Counted from the first letter of the stretch, positions 35,099 through 46,179 are shown. The stretch: 64,000 nt of DNA from Linyphia triangularis (GCA_963978545.1 OZ021729.1:10092001-10156000); one strand, 5' to 3'. Numbers and translations: made by a program. Notes: generated from the letters alone by a model not told the origin.

Positions 35099-35680
35099 TC
35101 ACATTAAATTTGGATCTAGATGAAACTCGTAAACAGCAAGAGTTGGAACCGAATCCCTATTCAACCATCCTAAGCTGAACCCTAGCACAAAAGAAAGGAC
35201 ATTGGTGGCAAAGAGTCCAAGGGCCATACCAGCAGAAGGCGCAATGAAATCGACGCCATCGAATTTTCTATTCTTTCTGGGGAATTTCCTCTTTTCTGTG
35301 ATCTTCCTGGTGGATACATGCTCGCCAGTGAATTCGTCTTGGTTCATCATCCATTTCATGTTCTGGATATTCTTCCCTAAAATCGAGCAATGATCGGAAT
35401 TCATGTTTCCGAATGCAAAAGTGGTCTGCTGCTCGGTAAATACGTTTTCTTTTATCTTCAAGAATTCGGGATTAACCCAAATGGGGTATTCGGCAGGGAG
35501 AACTTCGAAGGACGGCTGTTTCTGAACACTGTTTTGGTTCTGAGGTATGGATGAATCTTCTGAACTGGCATAAGGTTCCCGGTTTTCTAACTCGCTTGAT
35601 AGATCTTCCCAAGTTTCTTCCCACTCATCTTCGTTTTCTATTTCATGAGTTGGACTTAATTCTGCCAAAGCCTCTTGCAT
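35099..35680 (-). CDS. small single-pass membrane protein, possibly BNIP3-like
   Basis: An uninterrupted 193-codon frame from ATG 35678-35680 to TGA 35099-35101. The acidic N-terminus contains NEDEWEETWEDLSSE, whose TWEDL fits a canonical LIR (LC3-binding WxxL) core preceded by acidic residues. The middle is polar. A basic stretch (EKRKFPRKNRKFDG) precedes one transmembrane segment near residues 150-175 (GMALGLFATNVLSFVLGFSL, then GW) with small-residue spacing, and a short C-terminal tail follows. This is the plan of BNIP3/NIX mitophagy receptors, and the membrane segment resembles arthropod BNIP3 in pattern, but the classic BH3-region motifs are not evident. Family is therefore unproven. 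It is convergent with RELCH and is the only complete copy; its tail is duplicated at 16119-16219. A single-exon gene or final exon are both possible. Confidence 0.65.
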   Translation of the reverse strand: MQEALAELSPTHEIENEDEWEETWEDLSSELENREPYASSEDSSIPQNQNSVQKQPSFEVLPAEYPIWVNPEFLKIKENVFTEQQTTFAFGNMNSDHCSILGKNIQNMKWMMNQDEFTGEHVSTRKITEKRKFPRKNRKFDGVDFIAPSAGMALGLFATNVLSFVLGFSLGWLNRDSVPTLAVYEFHLDPNLM

Positions 35681-35928
35681 GATTAAAATAATTTATAGAC
35701 TAATTTTTTGCGAAAAATTTCACCGATGTCCCAATGCAAAAATGTATTTTTATTTTTTTTTCCTAAGTGTGAAAAGTAATTTCAAGTCAAAATTCTATTT
35801 GAAAAATGAGTTTCTGATTTAAGTTGCCAATTTAGTTAAAATAAATTTCAAAATCACGTTACAGTTTAGAATATGAAATTTTAAAAAATGTTGTTGTTCC
35901 TGCTTATCCTCAGTAGATCTGACATTTG

Positions 35929-36860
35929 TCAGATCAACTCCAGAAGGTTGTTGACAGCCAGAAAATCGATGACAATAAGAGGATCTGATGGTAAGTCCGC
36001 CCTGGAAAGTCCGACGCAATTTAGAATGTGATCCGGTGAGGCTGGATAGTCACAGCATTTCTTATAAGTGGAGTACATTTTTGTGCCATGTTCGAATGAC
36101 AGACATTTTAGGTGGCCACTTGAGAGTCTGGCTAAAGCAGACTGGGAGCTTCGATCACATTTGATTGCCAGAAGAGTGCCAGGAGGAGATGTTCCGGAGT
36201 ACCATTGGTGCGCAGATTCACCAGATCAAAATTTGTGCCAGTGGGCGTTACTTCTTCACTGCCCACTTTGGCCAATTTAACCGTAACCTCGTTACCTCTA
36301 ATATTTACATGTGATGGAATCCATTGGAGATGGTCGTCGTGGTTCTGAGAAATCTTTTTCAGTTTGAGCAGAATAGATGCACTTGTTTCCTCTTTTACAG
36401 AGTACCAGCCAGTAAGATATTATAGTGCACTGCGGCTGTCCGATGGAATCCAAAGTTCTCCAAAATCACAGTCATAGGATATGATAGCGTCAAACACCTC
36501 CTTAATCGCTAATAACTCGCTCCTGAAGATTACGTTGCTTTAGTGAAGTTTCAAGGTGAGGGGTCCTAATATAAATACCGCTCCCAGTATGATCTTTTGT
36601 AAGACTACCATCATCAGTATAAACCTGCACTGCATCGCTAGGAATGCAACTAATAATTTCCAGAGCCAGCTGTCTAAGACGGTCTTCAATGTGAGTTTTG
36701 CTTGTTTGCATTGGAATTCAGATTAAAGTGGTAGAAAACTCTTGGCAGTAAATCTGATGGATCGATACAAGACCTTACAGATTGAGGTTCAACCTCCCGA
36801 GAGATCAGGTTTTGAGATTCTGCCAAGCTAAAAGTGCTGTATTTCTTTAGTCTTTCATGG
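35929..36860 (-). pseudogene. LINE (jockey/R1-type) RNase H remnant
   Basis: The complement encodes an RNase H domain: VQVYTDDGSLTKDHTGSGIY, then (after a frameshift near 36505) SELLAIKEVFDAIIS, IPSDSRSAL, a stop near 36424, WIPSHVNIRGNE and a C-terminal PDHILNCVGLS...VNNLLELI before TGA at 35929-35931. The usual last catalytic Asp after GNExAD is replaced (GNEVTVKLAK). The upstream reverse transcriptase is absent. It is a dead 5'-truncated LINE, whose 3' end sits about 250 bp upstream of the membrane-protein gene start. Confidence 0.75.
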
Positions 36861-36910
36861 TTGTGCCAAGTGTATAGATATAAGGAAGTACGATGATGGG
36901 GGCCGTAGCT

Positions 36911-36941
36911 GTATAATAATAATAATAATAATAATAATGGT
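36911..36941. repeat. (TAA)n microsatellite
   Basis: About ten AAT/TAA units. The poly-leucine/tyrosine ORFs on the complement are artefacts of this run. Confidence 0.9.
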
Positions 36942-37027
36942 GAATGAAATGAAAACGTGCAATCGCAGAGTGGCATATGTTGAGGTTTTCATTGTGATCC
37001 AAAGCCAAGTGCAAATTTTTGATAAGT

Positions 37028-37239
37028 GTAAGGTCCCTCTCTTGGCGACTTTTCAATAAAATCGCCAAATTGAAAATGACGTCAAAAGGCTGAGTCGTCA
37101 AATCCAAAATGGCCTCAAAACACGCCGTGTTGCCAAATCCAAACGGTCACTAGGGTTATCGGAAAACCTTGGCGACGGGTTGCTGAATTGCCGCCAACTT
37201 ACAAAAAGTCGCCATGGGAGACCGTGAGGTAAATCTTAA
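37028..37239. mobile_element. eroded MITE of the ACTGTACGGTCCC family
   Basis: The interior matches 14257-14461 (CCAAATCCAAAATGG, CACGCCGTGTTGCC, GCCAACTT). Its ends are degraded to GTAAGGTCCC and GGGAGACCGTGAGGTAAATC. Confidence 0.7.
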
Positions 37240-37430
37240 CCCAAAATTAAAATGAACAGCCCAACAAAACATGGTTAAATTAACTTTCCTGGAAAATGCT
37301 TGGTTTGTTTCCACGTTGTACTAGAGTTCTGTTTTGAAAATTTTTGTGGATAATGGAATATGTCAAATTATATTAAAAATGTTACTAAGAGTACCGGATA
37401 TATAAAGATGTTAAACGTTCACAACTTAAT

Positions 37431-37598
37431 ACAGTCAAATCCCGTTAATGCGAAATCGCTTAACATGAAAATCCGTTTAACGCGAAGTATAAGCAGTTCT
37501 CCGTACTTCAAACTCAACGTTAATTTATTCATTTAACAGGAAATTCGGTTAACGCATGCAATTTCAGCGGCCCCATCAACTTCACATTAACGGGGGAC
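37431..37598. mobile_element. pogo/Tigger-like MITE remnant
   Basis: ACAGTCAAATCCCGTTAATG at the left and CATTAACGGGG near the right give a weak inverted repeat of the kind found in pogo-type elements. Internal TTAACGCGAA motifs recur. No transposase. Confidence 0.45.
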
Positions 37599-37639
37599 AC
37601 ATTCGTCGTCGTGCCTTCTAATTTTTTTATCAAATATTT

Positions 37640-38830
37640 CAGGGGTCAACGAGGGGCCCAATCTCAAGACCTCTCCTATGCTAAAGGCAACCGATCAATG
37701 AGTCATTTCCCCCTGTTTCTCAACACCAGTAACTTGACACATAGTAAATACTTAAACCAGAAGGATACGTTGCTTCTTCAGTGTGACTTCATGTTCTCCT
37801 GCAAAAGTAAGAATGTATACATGGGAGGAAAGCCTTGCTCCCTTTGCTTTTGGATCGAGAAAGATAGACAAGATGGACAACTGGTGCATCAATGTGCAAA
37901 ATCCTTGTGCATCCGGAAAATTCAGCGATGTCGAACTCAGGGCTGGTGGTATGGCATTTCCCGCCAACAAGCTTGTTCTCTGTGCCAGATTTCACGTATT
38001 TAAGGCCATGTTTAAAATTACATGAAGGAAAAGGCTTCTGGTGTTGTTGATATCGACGATGTAGACCCGATCACCATAAAAAGGATGTTGGCATTCATAA
38101 TATTTGGTTTTATAAAATATGAAAACCTGTCCTCTAAAGATGTCTGCAAGTTGTATAAGGCAGCGGATAAGTACAATATTGCATCTTTGAAGAGCTGGTG
38201 TAGTCAAGGCCTGATTTCGGCAAAAGTCAACAAAGCCCAGGCTTAGGGCTCCGAAATTTTCAAAGTTATAGTTAAATTGGACCATATGTCCTTTTTTAAT
38301 ATTTTGAATTACGTTTCGATCTTAAAAACTATAACCTTTAACTGATTTAAAGCAGCAGTCGTTAAACAAATTAAAAAAAAAAAAAAAAGGAGATAAATAT
38401 TCAATGGAATTAAATTTCGTGTGATTTTCTGTTGTAAAACATTTTAGACTTTAAAAAATGCTTATCAATACACTTTTTGACAATAGATGAAAATTCTTCC
38501 AGCAAACACTATTAATAAATAGAGGGTGCCTCCTCCACAATTTTTTTTTATAGGGCTCTTAAAACATAATGTGCTTTGGGCCTTAAGTGATGCAAGTCAG
38601 GCCTTGGATGTAGTATATCTTTGATGGCCTCTCTATATGTGAAAAGTGTGTGCGATGTCCAGGTTCTTGCAGACGCTCATTACGACAACTTCCTGATGAT
38701 AGATATCCTCAATTTCATCTGCTGTCACAAGATCGAAACTTTTAATTCTACACATTGGGAAAGTTTCATGAATAGCAATCTCAAGTTATCCGCGGAAGTT
38801 ATGCTCAAGGTATTAGTAAATAGGAAATAG
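37640..38830 (+). pseudogene. MATH/BTB (TDPOZ/SPOP-like) pseudogene
   Basis: Segments in order along the + strand: a possible MATH-domain end (HSKYLNQKDTLLLQCDFMFS, about 37740-37800), BTB core (SGKFSDVELRAGGMAFPANK, about 37910-37970, then VFKAMFKIT), BTB second half (DVDPITIKRMLAFI, NLSSKDVCKLYKAADKYNIA, 38022-38246) and a C-terminal BACK-like part (VCDVQVLADAHYDNFLMIDI ... LKLSAEVMLKVLVNRK, about 38649-38830). Stops and frame changes separate them (stop near 38020, TAG 38244-38246, a gap 38247-38590). SPOP-type proteins are CUL3 substrate adaptors; large TDPOZ-like families occur in spiders. No introns are apparent, suggesting a retrocopy. Confidence 0.75.
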
Positions 38831-40168
38831 GAAGATATATTTGAAAATTCTTAGAAACATCGTAATCTTGTTCCAAGTATCGAATACTTATTTGAAAGTT
38901 TCAGTTTCTAACGGTAAAAATTATACTATTTTTTTTTATACATAACTTGCACATTTGTATGAAAGCACACATTTTCGTAGTTCGTTTTCTAAATTTTGTT
39001 TTCCTAAAGATTTTTTTAAAAATCTGGTACGGATGACAATTACTGGATTTACTGGTGATGCTTAACCGGTATTTTCTACTGATTGCCCATGCTTTTTGTG
39101 CTATAATAACTCTTAAGACTTTGTTGCCAACCCTGAAATACCACGTTAAAAATTCAGACGCAATATCATATAACGCCCTTTTGGCGACAAAACTAATTAC
39201 ACCAAAAATAGTATTTGCATTCTGCCTGCTACACCATTCTCAGTAGAAAATAGATGACGTTAGATAATATTCCGGAGAAACATTTAATTCCGCAGAAAGC
39301 AAATCGTTTTGTGTCTTCACGCCTCAGAACACTTATTGATTTTTTAGCGCTGCAATAACTATACATTCTGGAATACTTACTTTTATTAGGCGCACGTTTC
39401 AGGGCTATGCGCATGCCCAAACAACCAAATAACGGCACATCAGAATTGACTGAGATTTTGTTCTGATTCGTACAGCCGGAAAAGTTCAAATCGGTCAGAT
39501 TTCATTATATTTATGGCTTGAGAATTATAGCATAGAACGTCATGGGTAAGAATATTTACACATATTACTAATTTATTAAATATATTCTGTTCTAAAACAA
39601 AGGAATTCTCAAGTGATTTAATATTATAAGAATATTTAATTTTATTTTCGATGGAAAAATATCTTAATATGCGTTACCTCAAGCTATTTTGGGAAGTAAT
39701 ATTTCTTGTATAACATGATATTAAGGAAATCTTGCCATACTTTAAAAATTTATTTGTAAGTAGATTCCCCCTAAGATACTTTCGAATGCATTTTGACACC
39801 AGCTTTTATATTATTCTTTAAAATTTATTTTTGGATATAGTTACAGTGAATACTTTTTATTTTGGAATTAGTTTGGCGTGGAGGATATTTGAAGGGGAAA
39901 AAAATAAAAAATATACAGAACTGTTTATCTTGATTCGCAGTAGTTTGTTAGGCGTTGTTAAATTAATCCCTCAGTAATTTTCCAGTTTTCTTCTATACAC
40001 AAGCACTTTTTCACATCACCACTACTCTCCAGATACATAATTGATGTTTAGAATTAACTTGACCAAAATATAGAATGTACTATAACCATTATGCATATAT
40101 TTTTTACAAATAATTAATTATCAATATTCTGTTTTAATTAATACCATTATTCTGTTACACATTTTTAA
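38831..40168. other. no gene recognised
   Basis: AT-rich intergenic sequence. ORFs of 60-86 codons on either strand show no domain pattern. No clear terminal repeats. Confidence 0.5.
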
Positions 40169-41444
40169 TACCGTAAAATGGGGTGAATAGGAACAGCGGG
40201 GTGAATCGGAACGAAACTTCATGAAATTACAAAGAAATTATTATTTTACACAAATAAAGCAGTTTTATTAATTATATATATATTTTTCATTTGGTTAACA
40301 TGTTTTTAATCTTGGAACATGTTTTGTGGGGTTTTCAACACTGTCCTTTTTTTTAAAAAAAATTCTGAAACAGCTTGCATACAATCCAATGAGTTTTAAC
40401 CTCTCCAAAACTTATCCCGTAATTAATAATATGTACCAGTTATAGACTTAACTAATATATTTTTAGATAAGTATAAACATCCACAACAGCATGCCATACT
40501 TAATTTAACTTGGTTTTAAAAACTTTTTATTTTACGAATTTTTATGTTTTGCCTCGTCTCGATTTTGAGATTTGCGGGGTGAATCGGAACACTTGAAAAG
40601 TGATATTAAAAAGCTGTTTTGGGCAAGATTATGTTCCACACAAGATTCAACGACTGAAGAAGAGTCTAATTACTCCCTTCAAGACAGTAATCAAGATTGC
40701 ATGCTTGAATAAATGTCATAAGAGGAGCCTAGTTTCCGCATGGCAGAAAACCCGATTGTTCCAGTGTTTTTTTCTCTACATGACTTCGTTATCTCTAAGT
40801 CATATGGAAAAATGTATGAAGACTCTATGTGAGAAAAGTTTTACGCCCACAAGATTATTGCTATATAAGTGTGTTTTACAAAAAGCGCTTATGAACGAAG
40901 AGATTTTCTGAAACAAATGAGGATGCTTTTCTCCTTTCTCAAGGTATTTTAAAGAATTTGCAATCATACGACACGCAAACATAAAGTGGATTAAAAAGTA
41001 TTTTTGATTTTAACGACTATTTGGATGAGTTATAGGAGAGTTATATAAGAGTTGATACGCTTTCAAACATATGATTTGTTTTTTGAAATTAATTGACAAA
41101 CACAAATTTTATCCGGCATATTAAATGATTTTTTTATGATAATTTTATGTTCCTACAATGCATTATTACTTGTTTTTTGCCACCCTGTAAACATTTAAAT
41201 AAGATCAGACATAAATTGTAACGAGTGTTCCGATTCACCCCTTTCTGCGGGGTGAATCGGAACATCATGAAAAAATTCAAAATAAATTAAAGTCCTAGTT
41301 TTTACAAAAAATTTTGGGTTAATTCTCAAAAAAGAAGGTAAGACCCAAGTTTCTATGTCAAAAATATGTTCCTTAACGATCTTATTACAACCGATTATTA
41401 CTTTGAAAGTTGAAAAGTGTTCCGATTCACCCCATTTTACGGTA
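40169..41444. mobile_element. TA-flanked DNA transposon, pogo/Tc1-like, non-autonomous
   Basis: CCGTAAAATGGGGTGAATAG at 40171 is matched in inverse at the right end (41415-41442), and both ends are flanked by TA. GGGGTGAATCGGAAC recurs internally near 40199, 40577 and 41252, and its complement near 41226. A 103-codon ORF (40600-40911) shows no transposase motif. Confidence 0.75.
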
Positions 41445-42200
41445 TTTCATAATTCTTAACAGACGACAATTTACAGTATTTCACAATTCTAAGCAAACGA
41501 CTTTAGAATTGAAGTATGTACGCGAAATAGGTTAAAATAATTCACTCCTATTCATAATTTTGTTTTGTTAGTATTGAGGTATGGAGTTTTAAATTCACTT
41601 GTTTATACGATTGTAAGGTAAGAATTTAGAATAAAATTGAAATTATTATTCTTATGTATATGTGCGTGAACCGCGGAGGGAGGGGATGCACTAAATCTTT
41701 CGAGTATACGGGCCGTTTTTAAACTGCTTGTATGTTTCAGAAGATGCATAAATGATAACGAAGAGTTAAGTAAAATGTTAGTTTACGCTACGTCCGAAAC
41801 AATCGTTAACAATTGATATGCATAGTAGGAAATGACTTATTTCTGAAACAATTGTTCTTAAGCAATTAATTGCATATTTTTAAAAACTAAAAGAGAAAAA
41901 AAAATAATATATATATATTTTTTCCGACATAGTTATTCCTGTAGTAGTGAACAGGTTTGACAAAACTGCCTCCTTATATTATGCATCCCTAAGCTTTAGG
42001 TTTTACATCTACTTCTCACTTTCCAAATAGTCTCCCTAACTTTGAAATGACATAATCATGAAACAATGAAAGACAGAAAGAAGAGACTAGTGGTATGTTG
42101 GATTGACAGGTATGGAATTTTAAATCCAAAATTTTTTGCAATCAATATTGAATTGTGACAACATATTGTAACGAAATCAGAATATAGTGGAATAAGTACA
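41445..42200. other. no gene recognised
   Basis: AT-rich, with an isolated GC-rich patch (GCGGAGGGAGGGGATGC) near 41675. No repeat ends or coding pattern seen. Confidence 0.45.
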
Positions 42201-42239
42201 TGTGGTTTCTCTTATTAAAGAGAGAGTTTTATTAATCCT

Positions 42240-42402
42240 TTACTGGATAATGCGGCCCAAAAAGTCTCTTTTGCAGAATGCAGTGAGGTTTGTCAAGTCA
42301 CACATACGAGCTTTTAGTTCCTCATATTCACCAGTTTTGTTTATTGCCAAATCCATGCCATTGCCCATCGGTAAATCGTATATGCAGCCATCATCAAATT
42401 TA
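42240..42402 (-). CDS. orphan 3'-terminal exon candidate
   Basis: The complement frame reads SKFDDGCIYDLPMGNGMDLA, then INKTGEYEELKARMCDLTNL and TAFCKRDFLGRIIQ, then TAA at 42240-42242. AATAAA follows within about 15 bp. Composition is protein-like rather than low-complexity. The frame is interrupted on its 5' side at 42407 by a TA-flanked repeat element. No family was recognised and no further exons were found, so it may be a gene fragment. Confidence 0.3.
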
Positions 42403-42406
42403 CTTC

Positions 42407-43077
42407 TAGTCCGAGAGACCGCTGCAAATTTAGGTACCCCATCTAACATCAGCCTGGATTTATTTACAGAATGTGGAGAAGAGTTAGTAGATTACGTATC
42501 CACTGGTTTGCCATGGCAAAAATGGCCGAAACTATTCAAAAATCGACTTTAAATGCGTTGAACTAAATCCGATTGCCAAATAGGCCATTGCTTGCCAAAT
42601 ACTGAGCATTCTTTTTTATTTGATAACCCATCGCTCTTTAATTTTCAATAAGAAGGTTGCAGACGATTCAGATATCTGGCGACGGCTTACTTGCACTTTT
42701 TAAAAGTGAGTCAAGTTGACAATAGATATTACATCACTGATGACGTAACTTATATCGCCAATTTGGCTTACTTAAAAAAAAAAAAAAATGCAAGTTTTCC
42801 GAACCATCAGAGATCAAAAATCGTCTGCGCTCTTCCTCATTGAAGTGCAGTGGGTTACCAGACAAAAAAGTGCGTTCACTTTTGGGCAAGTTATAACCTA
42901 TTTGGCAATCGGATTTAGTTCAATTCATTCAAAGTCGATTTTTGTACAGTTTCGGCCATTTTTGACATGGCAGACCAGTGGATTCGTATAATCTACTCAC
43001 TTTTTTCCACATTCTATCAAAAGTTCAGAAGGATGTTCGATGGGGAACCTAAAATTGCAGTCGCCATTCAGACTATA
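42407..43077. mobile_element. long-inverted-repeat TA-flanked element (1)
   Basis: Left end TAGTCCGAGAGACCGCTGCA, right end the inverse of TATAGTCTGAATGGCGACTG. Arms of about 300 bp are near-complementary around a short centre containing TGATGACGTAA. Same family as 46180-46730, 48053-48718 and 51641-52299. Confidence 0.8.
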
Positions 43078-43180
43078 GCACTTTTTTGATATTATTTCGA
43101 ACTCTAACTGTTTCGCAGTTGCATTTCAAAGGTAGGAATTCTTTTCTGAACTGTACTGTAATTTCTGTCCTTCGTTCCAG

Positions 43181-43398
43181 TGCCCAGAACTCCAGTTTCG
43201 AGTGCAGCTTCTGTGAATTTCGGAATCGGGCTGACTATGGTGCTGGTGGGGTGTGTGATGCTAGGGGTGGCTGCCGCCCTCCTCTGTCTTCACAAGCCCG
43301 TGCTGTACGCCAGAGACGGCCGGTACGACCAGCTGCTCATGTCCGTCATGCCCATGGACCCCCGACACAGGAGGACCGAGGTCCTGCATCCAAAGTGA
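43181..43398 (+). CDS. GC-rich terminal exon of an unrecognised membrane protein
   Basis: Acceptor CTTCGTTCCAG, then an open frame starting two bases into a codon to TGA 43396-43398. Encodes PRTPVSSAASVNFGIGL, a transmembrane segment (GLTMVLVGCVMLGVAAALLC) and a cytosolic tail (LYARDGRYDQLLMSVMPMDP, ending LHPK). GC content is strikingly higher than the surroundings, and codons end mostly in G or C, unlike RELCH. Upstream exons were not found in the window. It is probably the last exon of a receptor-like or single-pass protein with distant exons, or a stranded fragment. The overlapping frame 43086-43418 is a shadow. Confidence 0.5.
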
Positions 43399-43646
43399 TT
43401 GAAGACAGACTGAAGTGATAGAGATTGTAGTTATGGAAGATTATCGAAGAGGGTTGGCATGGATTTGCCAATAACGGCTAATCGTGGAAGATGTAGAGTG
43501 TGTCGAAACACTTTCAGGCGATTGTGCCAAGGGGAACTTTTCGATTGAGCGTGTTCCCGTTAAAATGTATTTCAAACAATTTTTTTTTTTCATTTGGTCT
43601 TCAAAACATTTTCGGATATTTCCATTACTGAATGAAATAAGTCTTA

Positions 43647-43821
43647 TGGCCTTATTATACAGAGTCACGTGAGTGGCGAACGCGCCACCTCTTCTGGTCA
43701 TTAATGTGGCTCAGTATAATGAGCTCCATAGGATTGCAAGTTTCGCTTCGAGTGGCTTGTCTGAGTGATTGAAGCGGTGGCGCACGTTCGCCACTCGAAT
43801 GTCTCTGTGTAATAAGGCCCT
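43647..43821. mobile_element. MITE with GGCCTTATTA ends
   Basis: TGGCCTTATTATACAGAG at the left and its inverse, GGGCCTTATTACACAGAG, at the right. Inner inverse blocks GAGTGGCGAACG and GCCACC. 175 bp, no ORF of note. Confidence 0.8.
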
Positions 43822-44405
43822 TTGCCATTGAGTAAGACCACTCCAAATTAACATATCGAGCTAAAGGTTCCAGGCATCGAACATATTAAAGTTATTAGGA
43901 CATTTACATGTACTTTATAAACACTTAAATGGAGAATTACGCTAAAAGATTTATGCATACATAAGAAATGAAGCGCGTATTTTATTAACGGGAGACATAT
44001 GAAAGATCTGTGTCACTGTTGGTGGTTGATTGCTATTCATTTAGAAGACTAACAAGATAATATAGGACCTTACTCAGAATGTGACTCTATAACTATTATG
44101 TAACTACTCTTCCTTCAATTACCACAGTATAGCTTCAAAGGTGGAAGGGCATGTCACTACTTCCTTGTAACTTGACTGTTGGTTACTTAAACCAAAAATG
44201 TAACCCTTTACATGACACCGCAAATAAATTTTTTCTTAACTAGACCCTTAAATAAACATAACCGTAATTTCACCTAAATACCCAGGTACCGCAGCAGTTT
44301 TGGCCAAAGTAGGAAACAGGTGTCCTATAAGATTGGCCAATTCTGGCTGAAACTCGAGCATCGTTCCAAAATACACGATTTTTTTAAAAACAAACAAACA
44401 TGGTT
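43822..44405. other. no gene recognised
   Basis: Non-coding AT-rich stretch without visible repeat ends, leading into the SINE dimer. Confidence 0.45.
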
Positions 44406-44705
44406 GGTTGGTTTGTACACTCAACGACCTATTTTTATGCACAATAATGGCTAATCAAGCCGTGACCTACAACGAACATCTATGCTTAACCCGTGATTCG
44501 AACGTTGCACCTTTGACATGCGACACGGCTGCTTGGTTTATACGCCTAACAACCTACTTTTACGCATTTATAAAGGCTAATCATGTCGCGACCTACAGCT
44601 TAGCGTGTATTCCAAACCACGACAAACATTCATTCCTAGCCCGGGATTCGAACCCGGCACCTTTGACATGCGAGACCAGAGCGCTACCCACTGAGGCATT
44701 AGATT
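44406..44705 (-). mobile_element. tRNA-derived SINE, tandem dimer
   Basis: Two related units of about 140 bp. On the complement the second carries an A box (AGTGGGTAGCGCTCTGG) and B box (GGTTCGAATCCCG) over 44635-44700; the first has a decayed B box (about 44495-44510). Shared blocks are CACCTTTGACATGCGA and GGCTAATCA. The full cloverleaf is not convincing, so this is called a SINE rather than a tRNA gene. Confidence 0.65.
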
Positions 44706-44735
44706 GAAAAATAGACATGTTAAAAACATCACAAA

Positions 44736-44850
<115 letters not shown>

Positions 44851-45099
44851 TGCCCTCCTTTCTTTCTTATAAATAAAATATTTCAAATTTAAAACTGTGC
44901 ATCAACATTTCAAAACTTCTAGTATATTTTTTTCAGCATTGGGCAAGATTGAACAATATCTGTAACATCATCCGGTTTACAACGTCCCACATCGGGATTA
45001 TCCAATGTCGAGCGATACCGACCAGCTTTGTTGTGCTACTGAGGTATGATTTCACAGTTTGCGCAATACTCAAGTGCGGTTGGGGCACAAATATATGCG

Positions 45100-45700
45100 A
45101 TTTCGTTTGCCTTATGAGCACGCGCGATTTTGACGAAAATCTTAAAGGTAGGTACCATGGCCATTAGAAACTCGTATACCAAATTTGAACATCGTAGGTC
45201 AATTTGTTCGGGAGTTATGCTGACAACTGACTCATATATACACACACATAGACATTTTTTTTAGATCACTTTTTTGAAATCAGGATATTCCAAAACGTGG
45301 AGAAATGCGAGGAAAAAAAAAAATCGATTTTTTTTTTTTTACCCCGAATGCTATACTTTCATTACCCTATGTATAATATACATATGGGTAATTGAAAGTA
45401 AAAAACACTATGAATATTTGTATAAAGAATACTATAAAACTAATTTTTCTATCAATTCAAGATAAAGATTAGTTTTATGAATGAACATCATTATTTTTTG
45501 GAGACTTCTTTTCATAACTTATGTTTCAAATTATCTCCAAAATTTATTTTTCCTTGTCTTTGAAGTGACTGCTTATTACTTTCAATTACACATATGTTAA
45601 CGTAGAGTAATGAAAGTCTCAAGTCAAGAAGCAATTGCTAAAAAACGGTTCTAGCGATTTCGATCAAAATCGCTGTGATAATGCCTCTTAAACAACTAAC
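45100..45700. repeat. dispersed non-coding repeat family
   Basis: Blocks GAAAATCTTAAAGGTAGGT and CCATGGCC (45135-45165) and ATAATGCCTCTTAA (45678-45691) recur at 63160-63305. A foldback at about 45355-45400 has arms CTTTCATTACCCTATGTATA and the inverse of TATACATATGGGTAATTGAA. Confidence 0.5.
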
Positions 45701-46179
45701 TAACATCATAGTTAACATCCTAACTAAACATCCCCACCCCCGAAATTCCCGTAAAACTGCAATAAAAGTGTAAAAAGTTCAAAAATGAATTTCTTCAACA
45801 CAGAGTTCTCTTTCCTCGAGTACCGTTCATCCTCGAAAATTTTTCTCCTCATCTATGTTTCACTTTCAAGAAAGGATAATGTGAGAATTATTGAAAAGTG
45901 CATCGCCGAAACCTCCATAATGCACCTTTTTTTTTTTTACTTTAAGTTCCATACAAGAATTACCACCAAAAATATCGTCAAAGTAACCATTTTTTCTAAA
46001 TGAATGATGAAAATATAAAAATAGAGAATAACAGTATAATAGTGTAATTGAAAGTTGTGAGATGTTCCACACCCCTAGTTTTTCAGTTGACTCAAAAAAA
46101 GTTGTAAAAAGGTTCCAATCAAAAACATTTAAAGCTCCATTCAGTGTGAGTTTAAAGTTTTAATGGAAGTGTGAGTTTA

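Larger units (their letters stand above)
16219..35201. repeat. segmental duplication, copy B (with insertions)
   Basis: Colinear with 7566-16219. 16219-16772 matches 7566-8106, and 24801-35201 matches about 8289-16218. About 180 bp corresponding to 8107-8288 is missing. Copy-B-specific insertions are 16773-24800 (LTR/viral composite), 25663-27827, 30017-30455, 31874-32263 and 33902-34100. Single-base differences from copy A are scattered and few. Confidence 0.9.

Noticed and set aside
42202..42552. 116-codon + strand ORF
   Set aside because: It runs across the end of the repeat element at 42407. The opposite strand gives the better, though still weak, coding case.
44635..44700. A real tRNA gene on the minus strand
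   Set aside because: A and B boxes are good, but the anticodon arm does not fold convincingly and the sequence is part of a SINE dimer.
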